Part shown: positions 1-12,939 of the stretch, in pieces
Layout: each line of letters starts with the position of its first letter
How positions within the stretch are numbered: position 1 is the stretch's first letter
Assembly (NCBI GenBank): GCA_028023455.1
Contig: JAQFVV010006231.1
Location: 7,142,036 to 7,206,035 of the forward strand
Origin: Epiperipatus broadwayi
Taxonomy: Eukaryota; Onychophora; Udeonychophora; Euonychophora; Peripatidae
Reading direction: 5' to 3'
DNA: 64,000 nucleotides
The notes under the pieces: model-generated
Told to the model about the DNA's origin: nothing
Database searches by the model: none
Seen by the model: the letters and a program-made list of their open reading frames with translations, nothing else
Position numbers and translations under genes: made by a program

Positions 1-302
1 TTCTTTTTGATAAAGTGTACTTTATTTTATTCTATTTCTAATACATTTCCTGATAATGTGAAATTTGAGCTCTTTTTAATACATTAAGATAACTTAAAGA
101 AAAAGATAAAGTATTTTTTCAAGGTTGCAAAAAAAATTATAATGTGGCATATTTATTTATGCAATAAAATAAATATTTTGAGATAAGAAATGTATTCTAA
201 TGGCATGATTTCATCATAGCAACCATAATTTTGAATGTAATAAGATAGTATTTTTTGGCAATATTTCCATTAATATTCAATAATATGAGTATATTTCAGA
301 AT
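1..302. other. AT-rich sequence, nothing recognised
   Basis: No exon-like or repeat structure was seen. Further C-terminal brummer exons were looked for on the minus strand here and not found, so they must lie beyond the left edge. The last 12 bases form one copy of the target-site duplication of the neighbouring foldback element. Confidence 0.5.
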
Positions 303-575
303 ATTACCAAAATCAATTTTATCCAAACCACTTTGAACACTTTTTAGCAAAACTCTTTATTTGTATATATATATACATACACCTACGTGTCGACTATCCT
401 GCAGTCTTCTTCAGAGCCAGTCCATTTTAATTTCTTAAAAAATGTTTTTTTAAAAAATTAAAATGAACTAGCTCTGAAGAAGACTGCAGGATAGTCGAAA
501 TGTAGGTGTATGTATATATATACAAATAAAGAGTTTTGCTAAAAAGTGTTTGAAGTGATTTGGATAAATTGTATT
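303..575. mobile_element. Foldback element with 12-bp target duplication and hammerhead-like hairpins
   Basis: Two arms of about 120 bp (roughly 312-433 and 455-572) are near-perfect reverse complements around a short AT-rich loop. The 12-mer ATATTTCAGAAT occurs directly outside both ends (291-302 and 576-587), which marks an insertion. Each arm carries, in opposite orientation, CTGAAGA (474-480 on +), one extra A, a 4-bp stem GACT/AGTC (482-485 with 493-496) and GAAA (497-500). That resembles the core of a hammerhead ribozyme, but the extra A and the lack of an obvious cleavage side make activity doubtful. Inverted terminal units with TSDs of this size are typical of Penelope-like elements; that assignment is inference. 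Confidence 0.8.
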
Positions 576-669
576 ATATTTCAGAATTTGATTTTAGATT
601 GTCATTTGAAATTATATAAAAAATTAAAAATTTACAAATTAAAAATATTAACAGAAAAACTTAATATAC

Positions 670-937
670 CATTTTTTTTCAAAAACTTCAATGCATCATC
701 AAATCCCTGTTGACACATATCAGCAAGCACTTCAACTTCTGGTGGAAACAATGCATGAGCAAGACGATAAATATTTTTTAATGTGAAGTGGATACTTGTA
801 TTAGAAACTTTAACAACAAACAAGCTTGAAGATTTATCATCTGGACAAATGTCACTTTCGCCTGAAAATGGGGAAACAGTTATGGTATCTTCATGAATTT
901 GAGGCAGATTATTAGTGATTCCACCATCTATATATAC
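670..937 (-). CDS. bmm: brummer/ATGL lipase, exon 4 (catalytic Asp exon)
   Basis: Fourth visible coding exon. It follows an acceptor ending in ATATCAG and opens in frame with VYIDGG, the patatin Asp-Gly-Gly motif; the Asp is residue 156 of the spliced protein and forms the catalytic dyad with Ser37. The text that follows (ITVSPFSGESDICP, then NTSIHF, LFPPEVEVL, CQQGFDDALKFL) is characteristic of PNPLA2 and arthropod brummer. The likely donor is G|GTATAT after KKN, leaving phase 1. Reading through instead would give a stop at 632 after a non-homologous tail, which is less likely. The C-terminal half found in vertebrate ATGL is not in the window. Confidence 0.92.
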
Positions 938-1038
938 CTGATATTGAAACAAACAAACAAGCAAAAAAAAACCCAATGAGTAAACTAGATTTAACATACT
1001 TAATTATTTTTTATATACTCAATTGTAACACTACTTAC

Positions 1039-1104
1039 CATGCCTTTATATGTTGGCAATTTTATTCCTGCCCAAAGTGGAACAAACGCACTGCAAATTA
1101 CAGC
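1039..1104 (-). CDS. bmm: brummer/ATGL lipase, exon 3
   Basis: A 66-base exon of 22 codons, phase 0 at both ends, too short to stand out as an ORF. It has an acceptor TTTTAG and donor GTAAGT and encodes AVICSAFVPLWAGIKLPTYKGM. In ATGL proteins this links the exon 2 block ending in LIQ to the VYIDGG motif, and both joins match the family without a gap. The intron to exon 4 (938-1038) is only 101 bp. Confidence 0.92.
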
Positions 1105-2313
1105 CTAAAATGATTGCGAGTGAAAAAAATGTTTCAGAAATAGTTCTAAGAAATGACAATTTTTTTAATAATATAAAAAATTTCATCATATTAACTCAAG
1201 ATCATAAATTACTTTAAAAATATACATGCATTTACATAATTAAAATAACCCCAAATTAACACATATACACAATGGATTGATGGGATTTGGTGGTCTAATA
1301 GTTGGCACATCCATCTCTATATCTTTGATTTGGAATTACAACCTGGACCAGATAAATCTCAGAAAAAAATTTTCAGATTAAGTCATCAAATTATTGGTCG
1401 GTGAATACGTATCTGGATATTTCTAATTAGCGGGTAAAACCATAAAGAGAAACTTCCATTTACTCCTACAGTAGTTGGCAAGACTAATGAATAATACTTT
1501 TTCTTTCATTGTTTCTTTCTGAAGAGATCTTTGCCGTATATTATTTAACGACTTTTAGTTTTATGATGATTAAATTTACAATCAAGCAAGTTAGTATCAT
1601 TTCCCCACATACTAGTTTTTTTAAAATTATAAACTAAATATATATGAAAAATTTGTTTTTTATAAGTTCATTTTTTAAAATTCAGTGTAGTATTATCAAA
1701 AATATATATTTTAGAACCAATTTTCTATTGAATAACATGGTTTATTTGGAGTGCTATTAAAAGGGAATTGCAACTGCAATTGAACATTAAAAATATAATA
1801 ACTTTTTTTCCCTATTTTTTTTAACTATTAGAGATTTAAAAAAACAACAACAAAAAACAAAATACTACAATTCTACCTGAAAAACACCCTAAAATTAAAG
1901 TTTCTGGAGTTCAAAGTGAAATATTCCTAATGCTAATATAAATAAGAAGAAAAGATAACAATAGTAAACTGTTTTTTAGCCAACTTTTAAAAAAAAATTG
2001 TTTCTAAAAGATATATCTACTGATTTAGTGTAAGATCTATTTATATAGTTATAAAAGATGGGTTGACTTGAATTCAGAAGTTTAGGGAGTTTGAATTATG
2101 AAGTTTTTGACTGTGAGGAACATCATAAACATAAAAGATAGTCAATGTGTTGAGAACAATGCACATCCAATATATTCATTTAGCATTACTATTCAGTTAT
2201 AAATTTACTATAAAAAAATTAATTCATTTCAATTTTTTAATAACTGAAATTGTTTACATGACAGAGTTTGTTTAGTTCAGTGGAGAACAATATATTAAGC
2301 TTTATTTAATACT

Positions 2314-2413
2314 ATTTTTTTTTCATGTGTCATAGCATCGGCCGGGAAGCGAACCCGCTAACCTGGGACAACTGCTTGTAAGGCAGTTGTGCTGACCTCT
2401 TGACCACAAATAC
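2314..2413 (-). mobile_element. tRNA-derived SINE, copy 1
   Basis: On the minus strand the element has a box A-like block (TGGTCAAGAGGTCAGC, complement of 2391-2406) and a box B-like block (GGGTTCGCTTCCC, complement of 2344-2356), then GGCCGATGCTATGACACATG and an A-run. The same body occurs at 12.4, 39.5 and 43.6 kb. The head resembles a Ser/Leu-type tRNA but will not fold as a complete functional tRNA. AATACT occurs near both flanks, a weak target-duplication candidate. Confidence 0.8.
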
Positions 2414-3310
2414 TTTGTTATTTTCTTTAGATTGTATATATTTATGCACAATAGTATCTTACATTAAAGGATGTTTGATTAACAGTAATTTCTATGATGG
2501 CACTATAACAAGTGGGGTCTCCGTTTATAATAGTTGTAAATGTATGGAAATTTCCCATCTAATAAACTTATTCCCTATTGTGCTTTGTGTGCATAATATT
2601 TTTGTGTTAGTTAAATGGCATCTGCATCTAGTATTTGGGATAAAAAGAAAAATTGTAAATGTTTTATTTTTAAAATTTAATTACTTTATTGTAATATTAT
2701 TTTTTAAAATTTCTTTTTAATTTTGATTATAAATATTTAATTAATCATGTTAATAGATTAATTTGTGAAATGCAATTAATAGTAATAATAATTAATAGTA
2801 ATAATAATAGTGCCACTATATCTAATTTTAAAAAACATATTGGATTAAGGGATAATGGTCTGATCAGGAAGGATGTGGCATTTATTTATTACAGATTTAA
2901 TTTAATATAAATTTTTAGTTTGCACGTTACTTTTAAATTTTGAATATAGTAATTTTTTGGATTAGATTCTTAATCATCAAAATCCACATTTATCAAATAT
3001 TTATTGAAGTAAAGACAAATCATTATTATTGTTAGATAGTTATATGCATTGATTTGGCAAGATGATTCTTTGTTCGATGCTAGTTATTTTCGCTTCATGT
3101 GACTGATTAGAGTGGATTTTTTTGACTAATTTTATATCCACTATATTATTATCAATTTATCTATTATAAAAATAAATTGTCTTCAAAGACATTCTATACT
3201 TTTTATATCATTTTAATATATATTCTTCCAGATTAAATACAATTTTTTGGTACTTAAAAGATCAATGTGAAAACATTATGGATAAATACATATATATTAT
3301 TAAAATAAGA

Positions 3311-3515
3311 ACAATTCTCTACTCTAGTGCCATCTAAATGGTTATGCATTTAAATCTCCATTCCCAGATTTGGTTATAGTTTTTGCCATTATCAATGAAG
3401 CTAAGGATTTAAAACTGGAAATTTGGGAATGGGAATTTAAATACACTACTATCTGCTAACTACTGATTGTTCAAAATTAATATAGATGGTAGAATAGTAG
3501 AGAGATGCTCTTGTT
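3311..3515. repeat. Degenerate foldback repeat
   Basis: The left arm (3311-3373) and right arm (about 3419-3515) are imperfect reverse complements. They share TGGGAATGG.GATTTAAAT and a GTGCCATCTA-like outer block. A similarly built repeat lies at 33520-33838. It is probably an old MITE or foldback element; no transposase was seen. Confidence 0.5.
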
Positions 3516-4122
3516 ACTATATATATATTATTCTTAACCAGTTCATTTGTGAGTGACAGATGATAGATTTGAGATAAAGGATCCCCACACTGAAGCTTAG
3601 ACTGTCATTCCTAATTCTTGAATGTCACTAAACTTCCAGAATGATTAACAATTTGATTATTATTGTGGTTTGCAAGGTTTAGAGTAATGGTAAAGTAACA
3701 TATTCAAAAGTTAGAAACTGATAAACCAAAGCTCAACACTATGATTTCTAGTACTCAAATGTCTGGAGGAATAAACTACTCAATTACTTTATTTACAGTT
3801 AAAAAAAGTTTAACTCTGCATAAAGAGACCGCGTTGTTTCAATGACATTTTTACTAAAACATTTATAGATCACCCAAGTGCAGGGATTTTTTTAATATAC
3901 TGTTCACAATAATTTAATCACAGATACAGTTTCCTTTCATTAATTTCATTGTAGCAATTCTTTTAAGTTAACAATGTATTGAGGTTATTATTAGAGTGTA
4001 TAGTATATGTACTATTTAAAGATATGTTTCAAGATGATTAAAAAATTTCAAACAAACATTTGTATTGGATGATACATAAATTTCACTAACAATATATATG
4101 ATCATGCATGTAACTTATTTAC

Positions 4123-4355
4123 CTGAATCAAATCTTCTCTACTTTCATATTCAGAGACAATAACATTCTTATTATCTGAAGCTCGAGTTAAAGAAATGAA
4201 CAGACGACCACTAGCTAACTTATGGGCATCCTGAGGTAGAAGTCTTTCTAATCCATCTCTTAAATAATACATTACGCTAAATGAAGGATGCATTGTTCCA
4301 AGAGTTTTTTCATGTGCTTTTCTAACAACACTCAATAAATCACTGGCTGCCTGAC
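4123..4355 (-). CDS. bmm: brummer/ATGL lipase, exon 2
   Basis: A 233-base exon. The acceptor is ATTTTCAG and the donor GTAAATAAG. It joins exon 1 in phase 1 (the split Gly codon G|GT) and exon 3 in phase 0. Joined to exon 1 it encodes residues 53-130, including LGTMHPSFSV, LLPQDAHKLASGRLFISLTR and NVIVSEYESREDLIQ, the conserved central part of the ATGL patatin domain. The apparent ATG at 4371 is intronic: homology starts exactly at the splice site. Confidence 0.95.
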
Positions 4356-5187
4356 CTGAAAATACAACCATGATAAATATTAATATAAATTACTACAATA
4401 AAAAAAAAAAACAGCCTTTAAATATTAATATTTTTAATATATATAAATATAAAACATTTTTTTGGTGAATATATTTTACAAGAACAATTTAAAAATTAAT
4501 AAGGAAAAATAGCTACAATAATTCCCAATCCATATCTATATCTGAATTTAAACTTTATTACGTACAATACCCACACACATACAATAGCTACATTTTAAAA
4601 CATATTGTATATATATGTACATGTAAATACTCAAATTATAATGAGAATTTCTATATATTTTTCTAGATAATTTTTAACTAAGATGTAACTAGACAACCAA
4701 TCAAAATTGGCATTACAACTAAAATCATGTCATCTATCAACAGTATCTGGTGCAACTTTAAATTAAAAATGGAATCATTTTTAGCTTATTACTCTAGATT
4801 TCGTAAGAATTTTAAGTCAGACATAAATACTTTATTTATATGTGAAAACTCAAAGTATTGCAACTTTTCAAATATTTTCACAAATAAACAAGACTTTTTT
4901 TTATAAATAGTAAAATAGTGGATTTTATAGACTTAAATATTAAAAATTTTGGAAATTTCTGTATATTTTTCTAAATAATGTAATCTATAATATAAGCAGG
5001 CAAAGAGTGAATTAAACAGGAATGTTACAAGCTAAAATTATATCACATAGTGGATAGTATTTGTTAAAAGTTGAACAACTTTTGATTCTGGAAGAAAGTT
5101 GTTACTAGTGAAAATATTTCAAGTTGTGATATTTCAAATTTTCATATGTAAAACGTTTACATCTAACTTAAAACATATAATCTAGAA

Positions 5188-5632
5188 TAGAGTTCAGCAA
5201 ACTTTTTAACACAAAGAGCCATTTTGTTTAAATATCCCCCTTCCCGTAAAAGAACTGCAAGGAAAGGTGCAATAGGTCCGAAAGGCTATAGATATATTTG
5301 AACATTTATTTTAATAATAAAACATAATAAAAATTTGTATACATTTAATGAAAATAAAAATTCTATTAAAAATAAACAAACAAAAACAAAAAATTACTTT
5401 GACACTTTGATTTATTTACAAGTTTTTAATATTTAAATATTAAATCATATACAATAATAATTATTCTAAAATAAAGCTGAACTCAAAAAGTAATGTTATA
5501 AAGTGCATTTTTCATCTTTCTAGTCATCAAAATATTTACAAATTACAAGAGAAAATAAAAAATGTGTTTATCATAACAAAAAAAGATAGGAAATTGGGAT
5601 CAAAGAGCTACAGTTTGCTAACACATGATCCA
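5188..5632. mobile_element. hAT-like MITE
   Basis: About 445 bp with imperfect terminal inverted repeats. The left end reads GAGTTCAGCAAACTTTTTAA then CACAAAGAGCC. The right end (5601-5632) is the complement of a similar GGATCATGTGTTAGCAAACTGTAGCTCTTTG-type end. The GTCAGCAAACT...AGAGCC layout is common at hAT termini. The interior is AT-rich without coding capacity. No clean 8-bp duplication was identified, so the edges are approximate. Confidence 0.5.
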
Positions 5633-7374
5633 AAGTAATAAGATACAGTTTGTCTTAGTTTGGGGCTGATTTAGATAAATACTGTAATTAATTGTTTGTC
5701 TAAAAATACAGATGGAAATTTTCATTACAATTTTGATATTTGTATCTTATAAAGCCCATAAATATTTACTATTTATTACCAATAATTCTTTATAAACATT
5801 GTGATACTTCTTAAAGTTCTTTGATATTAAAGTATTTATATCTGACTTACAATTTATATAATCTAGAGTAATTTATAGGAGACTTGTTTACTTGTGAGTT
5901 ATGATAATTCGTTTTCATACATATTAAATATTTTTACTTATAACTAGTGTAATCTAGAGAATTAACTTCAAAATGATTGCATTTTTAATTTAAAGCTGAA
6001 TCAAATACATTTTAATTGGCTGTTCGACTGATTACATCATATATCAAATTATCTTTAAAAATATACAGAAATTCCCATTACATTTTCAACATTTACAAAC
6101 ATGTTTGTACATTACAATTCGATCTACAAGTGCCAAATTTTTTGCATTCACACATTTAACTGATACATTTTAGATAAATATTTTAATAATTATACCAAAA
6201 CATTTATTATAGTACATTATGTCATTTTTAGCCCATATATAAACTTCAGATTTAAAGATAAATGCATTTTATTTTATTAAATATGTCCATAGTATTCTTA
6301 ATATAACTTCATTTATTCCCTCCCCCCCAACAAGAATGAATGGTGTAAAAAGCACGAAAAAAATTTTGACACTTGTAGTTGATGAAGATAGTAAAAGGTT
6401 GTGACCTGAGTTAACTGAAAAGGATGGGTTCAATCTTATGTTTTGAGCAAATGATATTGAATGGACATAGGTATACTTAAGTTATTTATATGTATGTAAA
6501 TTAATTTTATTGAAATTAAATTAAAGAAAAAAACAAGTTCAGAATATTACCTATAAATTAATTAATAAACCTAACTGCAGTAAGTTGGGGGTTTCCACCT
6601 GATTTTAATACTATATAAGTAGAGGTAGGGGGGAAAAAAATTAGACATTTAAATTTTTTTAAAAAACAAATGGCAGTACATTCAATTGCTAAATACACCC
6701 CCCCCCCAACTGACCTATATTTTAAACAAGAAAATAAAAACAAGGAGCAGAAAGAGGAAGCTAAAAAAAAAATTATACTTAAAAAAATAAATATATTCTT
6801 GTCTATAATTTATAACATATAATTTATACATGCTTTTGGTTATTTGTTTATGATTATACCTTTTACAATGTGTTAAAATGGATAGAAACCAGACCCTATC
6901 TTATGTGAGATGGTTGTAATGGAAATTACACTACAAAAATATTATTTATTAAATTCAACTATCCTTGTTTCATAAATAAATATAAGCTTACTATGGATAA
7001 ATAAATATTTGGGAAAAGTAGCTATTTTATTTGGTAAATTATTAAAAAAAAAAAAAGATTGGAAAAAGGCAAATGGTGCAAAACCTAAATCATGACTTAG
7101 GAATTTTTTTTTTTTTTAGCAATTTCTAACATGTGGATCTAAAATTTTGATAAAATATTTAAAGTAAAAGAAAATAAACAACTTTCATCTTGATTTATCT
7201 TCAAAAAATTATATTAAGATGGCAGTCAAAAGTATTCAATGTACAGACATATAAAAATATTCCAGTCTCTACTTCATAACAATATTCCTAAAACAAAGCT
7301 TTTTACTGAATTGATTAAGGAAAAGAAAAAACCGAAAGGTAGATTAAAACTAAGACACAATAATACTTGAAGAG

Positions 7375-7663
7375 GTGGATTCAAAAACTAAAGATCCATA
7401 GATTGCAGCTCAACTCTTCACTTTCAGTGCTCAAATCTCATATGACCAGAGTGAACTATATACGGTATATGATTTAGTGGTAGATTTTAATGTTTAAGAT
7501 TTATGGATCTTGGCTTAAAACTATCAATTCCAGAAAATCCAGAGATCTAATTTCTTATTAACTCTTAGCAAAAAACCATTTAATTACAATATTTTGGTTA
7601 GCTCAGTGGTAAAGCAACAAACTCTAGAATTCGAGATTTAAGGGATCTTGGTTTCTGGTACCT
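7375..7663. repeat. Degenerate tRNA-like repeat cluster
   Basis: Two direct degenerate copies (about 7468-7535 and 7597-7663) read GTGGTA, AGATTTA, GGATCTTGG. The second includes TTAGCTCAGTGGTAAAGC, a good tRNA box A, but box B is weak. A reversed related piece lies at about 7375-7440. This may be a second, older SINE family; no tail or target duplication was found. Confidence 0.35.
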
Positions 7664-8731
7664 AAACTTTATATAAATCCATAAGCAATAAACCATTCAT
7701 TAATAATTTTTATTACAATATTATATACATTATTGTTTTTAATTTCTTTTTAATTTTATTTATAAATGTTTAATTAATTAATTAATAAAAATGTTTTGTT
7801 TAAGTAACTTTAGGTTCACCTTGTATAATAATAACACCATTTCAATTTGAAGCTATATTTTATGAGTGAAAAATGACTATTTAATGGCAAATTTCACTCA
7901 AGGATGAAGAATACCCATTTATATGTAAATAAAACACTTTTTTTTAAATCCTAATTAAGCACAAAAAATTTAATCTAGTTTGAAACTATATTTAAAATTT
8001 TGCAAGTTATTTTTATATGTCAGATTTCTTTTGCACTTGACTTTATCACAAACTTTATATTTTGAATTTTTATCTTCAGATAATAGTTTTTATACCATGT
8101 TTATCTACTATAGGAATGTGCTTTTGTAATAAAAAAATATCTTGATAGATTTCTGTAAAATTGTTTAAACAAAAAATATTATAAATTTTGTTTTGACATT
8201 TTTAATTACATTAATAAAAATAAATTTGTTTTCTCTAAAAACAATCAAAAATAATCCTATCAGTAGATAATGCTAATTATTAAAACTAATATGCAATATA
8301 AAAATGGAATGTCATAATGGTAACAATCCATTAACTGCATAACATTAGAATAAGGATGTGTTTTCACACCTCAGTTGCATTATCATGCATGAATACATTA
8401 TTGCCTGCATCAATTTTTTTTTTCACATTTATTCTACATAAATACAAACAGTTTGCTATCACATATGAATTTAATAATCATTTGTCAGTTGTATACACTA
8501 CTACTAATAATTTTGCATGATTAGTTGCTAAGGAAATCATATGACATTTGGCACCTAATTAATAGATTGAACACATTATTATCATTAAACAGATCAAACA
8601 GGTTTTTATTTTTTTACTCTGCTAAGATTCAATCCAGGAACTTTTAAAGTCTGCCACTCATGTTACTGAATAAATCATATGATTTTTCTGTATACTTTCA
8701 GCTTTACAATGAATAAATAATATGAACTTTA

Positions 8732-9635
8732 AATCATCATCATCAACCATTATCAATCCATTGCAGGATGAAGGTTCAATCCATCTCCGATCTTTAGCTT
8801 CGTTTCTCCACATCACCCCTTCATACTTTCTTATTTCATCCATCCATCTCATATGTGGTCTCTTTCTGGGTCTTTTACAATCTCTTGGAATCCAGTTTAA
8901 GATTTCAATTGCCCATCTATTATCATCTCTTCTAGCAATATGTCCAGCCCAACTCCACTTGTCTTTTAATTTTTTCAATGAAGTCAGTAAAACCATTTGT
9001 TCTCTTAACCATATATTGTGTTTTCAATCTCTTCTTGTTACTCCCAATATGCACCTCTCCATACTTCTTTGAGTGTTCTGAAGTCTCTGTATTGCTATTC
9101 TATTAAGTGTCCAAGTCTCAGATTCATAAGTAAGAACTGGTAAAACACATTAAAAACCTTTCTTTTCAAACACATATGCATATTTCCTGTTAGTATAAAG
9201 TTATTTCTACCAAAAGCACTCCAACCAAGTTTAATTCTATGATTAATTTCATCCATTATGTTTCCATCTGTATTAATAATCTGACCAAGGTATTTGTAAC
9301 TGTTAACTTCTTCTAACTCATCATTATCAATCTTTATTTTCATATTTTGAGAAAATCCATTAAACATTACTTTAGTCTTTTTAACATTTATCGGTAATCC
9401 AGTATTTACCTTGCTATGACGTCATTAGCCTGAAGGCATACAACTGTAATTATCCGATATTTGCGTCGTCGGAAGAACACATGAACTACCCATTTATCTA
9501 TAGTCCTACTTTTATCTGATAACTCCTGCAACATTCCCTGCAGCTCTAAAGCATTATTTGCAAAAACATAATCATCTGCAAAATCGAAATGACTTAAAAA
9601 ATCTCCATTCATTTTCACTCCTACAATTTTATATA
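8732..9635 (-). pseudogene. RTE-like LINE fragment A (reverse transcriptase C-terminal part)
   Basis: Read on the minus strand from about 9620: HFDFADDYVFANNALELQGM carries the FADD polymerase motif. After a break follow SYKYLGQIINTDGN, DEINHRIKLGWSAFG and CLKRKVFN, then GHIARRDDNRWAIEILNW, PRDC and RWMDEIRK. This order is typical of the RT C-terminal region of arthropod RTE-clade elements. The 3' end is a GATGATGAT tail. About 100 bp (9390-9498) absent from copy F interrupts the frame. Several frameshifts and stops make it non-functional; it is 5'-truncated just upstream of the polymerase motif. Confidence 0.9.
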
Positions 9636-12134
9636 TTTTTTCTTTGTATATCTAAAATACCAAGAAAGTGAAATCCTGGTTCTAGGATTTTTTTTTTTTT
9701 TGATTTCAACAAAAGATATCTATCTTATCCCCTCACTGTAAATCCAAATTTTGTCAAGAGAGAAAAAACAACATGTAGCCTATTGTAATTAAGCATATTA
9801 ACTTAATGTTTTGTTTTCTTTACAATTTTATTTGTAATTGTGTTATAAACTAATTCATTTATTGTTAAAGATCTCTTTCAAAATTTAATTTAGTTAATAC
9901 AAGTTCTTAAATAATGGGTATCTGAATTAATTGTATTATATTGTCCTTATATCTTTTCTTTTCAAAGTTATTTTCAACTTTTTTTAGTTGGTTTTTGAAA
10001 CAAATTCTTTACTCTAGAAAATTTTAACATTTAAGTGTCTTTTATTTAGTACACAAATTATTTCAATTATGAAATCCTTTTGAAGCAGTAATAATTTTGA
10101 ATATCTTTTGAGCCTAAAAATCAAACAGCATTGTAACAATCTCATTTAAGATGTCTATATTTCAATTATACAAAATAGGTATCTAATTTTCTATAATTCA
10201 TGTAGAATAGATGGGCATCTTTATTATATAATGCTAATGTACCTCAACCCCCCCCTCCCCCAGATTTTTATATTTGTTTTAATTAATTCTATACAAAGTT
10301 TAATTTCATTAGAAAATTTGTTTAATTCTCTCTACTTTTATGTCATCAAATGATATATTGTTGGTCAAGTGATACAAAGGTTAGTTTATGCCAGCGTTCC
10401 ATTGTTCAACTTTTCTTCAACAGTCTTTCTCTTCCATCATGGGAACAAATTTAGTTAGAGCTGTTCAACTGAGCTATTCTCAATAAATGATACAGCACCA
10501 TCATAAATCTAATTTTTAATTCAGATAATTGTCCAATCCAACCATCCACCTATATTGAATGAGAGATTGATTTCTTTAATATCACTCTCCAGAAACTTGA
10601 ATTTCATTTAGAGCCAAAGATTTAATTTTTTCATAGTTCTTTACCTTAGAGTAAGCTCAAATCCAACATTTCAATGAACATGATCAATCCACTTTTAGAT
10701 GACACCATTCAAAATAAGACGATTTAATTAAATCATCTCTTCAATTTCTCTTGTCATATGCCAATCAAAGCAAGCATGCCAAGTTAAAATAAACTATCCT
10801 CTTTTTCTAATGGTATTTCTTGTTTGTTTTTTTTAAAAATCAAACAGTCAGTTGTTTGATTGTTGTAATTCTGCATTTGTTTAATGAATTCCTCCTGCTT
10901 CTAAAAGTAAACATTCTATGTGACATACTTTTTCTCACTATTCTTATATTATTTATCTCAAGACATAGCATACTTCCAATTTCTAGTTACTTTTTTTTTT
11001 TTAACCAGGCTGCTAATATAATGAAGTCAGGAATTTTCATCCCTCCATATAACATCCATCTTTCAAAAAAAATTTTTAAACAAATATCTCTTTTTTCTAG
11101 ATCAAAATTTCACTTTTTTTTTCTTTCTTTTTACTTCTTGACATTCACTATTCTTTGAATAGATTTGCACTTTGTGATTTAATATCACCCCCCCCCCCCA
11201 CCCAAGATATGTAATATACATAAACAACTTAATATTTATTTGTAACATCTCCCATTAAACATATGCATATATAATATTCACATAAGAAATAGGTCCTTTT
11301 GAAGACAATATTTCAGTTTTAGTATTATTTACTATATTTAATTGATAATTATTTTTCATATTTTTATTCATTCACTCTTGATGGGCATTGTTCAAATTGT
11401 AATTGCAAAGATGCCCTAAAAATATCGATTATTTAATTATCATTTTAATAAATTATCAGAAATAAATATTACTTATCAAATACTAGTTATTGATTTAAAA
11501 TATCTTTTTATTTATAAAATTTTGTTCGTAAAAACAGACACCCATGTGTATTCATATTGACCTATCATGTGTTAAAAAAAAAAAAAAATCATATGCGCTA
11601 TACGGTAATTATTTCTTGAGCCCAAAATCATTCATAATAGGTAATAATTACTTTTAATTATTGTGTATTATAAAAAGTAATTTATTTCCATTTTTTAAGA
11701 ATCATCTTCTTTCTCCATTTCATTCCTAATAATTATCTAATCTAACAACTGGATACCAAAAGTTATTGCCTCCCTCTAGCGATAATATATTATAAGGAAG
11801 TTACATCAACACGAGACGTAATAAAGATTAATAATAATGACATCTAAAAAGACAACATTTACCTAATTTAGAACAATACAATATTTAAATGAAATGTCAT
11901 TACAAAACGCCCGGAAATAAATAAATAAATCGGAATTTTTTATTATATTATATAAAAATTAAAAAAGAAAATATGAATCACATTCAACAACACTATATGT
12001 ATTAAATATAAAATATTCTCAAAATGGTTATATAGTAATTTATATTAATATTTTTAAAAAGGATTTTTTTCCTACTGCAATGTCTGTTGTATCTTATCAT
12101 ATACATCATTAATATATTTATTTAAATGTAATAA

Positions 12135-12245
12135 TGACACTGGCTAACAGGCAAGCATGATTTATAAATCACCATTTCCTATGCTACACAAGCTGTTGTT
12201 AGCAATATGGAGAGTTTGCTATTGCCAATAAGCATGATTTATATT
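12135..12245 (+). repeat. Decayed piece of the hammerhead repeat family
   Basis: An inverted block (ATCACCATTTCCTATGC then ACACAAGCTG) sits directly before GGAGAGTTTGCTATTGCC. This is the junction of an inverted tail piece with the GGAGAGTTTTGC end of the 445-bp repeat family, as also seen near 17.3 and 26.6 kb. The hammerhead portion is absent. Confidence 0.45.
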
Positions 12246-12350
12246 AACTAAATGCAAAAAAATAATATAACACATGTTTTTTTAGTATATTTGTGATAAA
12301 AATAATATATACCTCTTAAGAAAATGTGCTCAATTTGAATAATAATATAT

Positions 12351-12455
12351 ATTTTTTCTCATGTGTCATAGCATCAGCCGGGAAGCGAACCGCTAACCCC
12401 GGACATCTGCTTGAAAAGCAGCTGTCACTGACTTCTCGACCACCAATGCTTGACA
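12351..12455 (-). mobile_element. tRNA-derived SINE, copy 2
   Basis: Same body as copy 1 on the minus strand: CAAGCATTGGTGGTCGAGAA head, GGTTCGCTTCCC box B lacking one base of the repeat consensus, GGCTGATGCTATGACACATG and an A-rich tail. ATATTTTTT flanks both sides, but the tail's own A/T run makes a target duplication uncertain. Confidence 0.8.
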
Positions 12456-12939
12456 AACAATATTTTTTAATCAGATATTTGCTAAACAGGCAATTAGATT
12501 GATAATGGATCAAATTACTACTCCACATATGATGAGTGAAATGAGTTTACTAATGATTATGACCTTAGAGGCAATTAACTCTTAAATCCAATCTTAATAA
12601 CAGACTCCCTTGGAATGGATGTACAATATCCAGAGAAATCAATTCAAGGTAGAGAAAATATAATAAAAAAGCTGAACATAACTTTACTGAAGTCCTTGCT
12701 CATAATACTTTTGAATAAAAGCTTAGAGCATTCTAGACTTTATTTTAAGCTAATCTTGTACTAATGATAGAGTCATATAGGTAATCGTTATCAATGTATT
12801 TACTTTATTAATTTTGTAATGCTGGCTTTTGGCAAGTTAATTAGAAATTTACTTAGTTATATTCTTTTATTTTAGTTTCAATACATACCTTCTACCTTTA
12901 TTAATTAGTTATCTAATTATATCAAGATTTTCTAGATTC

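Larger units (their letters stand above)
1105..4122 (-). other. brummer intron 2
   Basis: A 3.0 kb AT-rich intron between exons 2 and 3. It contains a tRNA-derived SINE (about 2314-2413) and a degenerate foldback (3311-3515). No other coding sequence is seen; the short ORF from 2400 lacks any family resemblance. Confidence 0.8.

Noticed and set aside
632-669. brummer protein ending at the stop at 632
   Set aside because: Homology stops exactly at a GTATAT donor; the read-through tail is unlike any family member.
2341-2410. Functional tRNA gene
   Set aside because: Boxes A and B are present but the arms do not form a cloverleaf, and the same body recurs four times with A-tails and target duplications, so it is a SINE.
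2400-2720. 106-codon ORF in brummer intron 2
   Set aside because: AT-rich, membrane-like by composition only, no family signal, and partly overlaps the SINE head.
8722-9072. 116-codon plus-strand ORF
   Set aside because: Antisense of the RTE reverse transcriptase C-terminal region on the minus strand.
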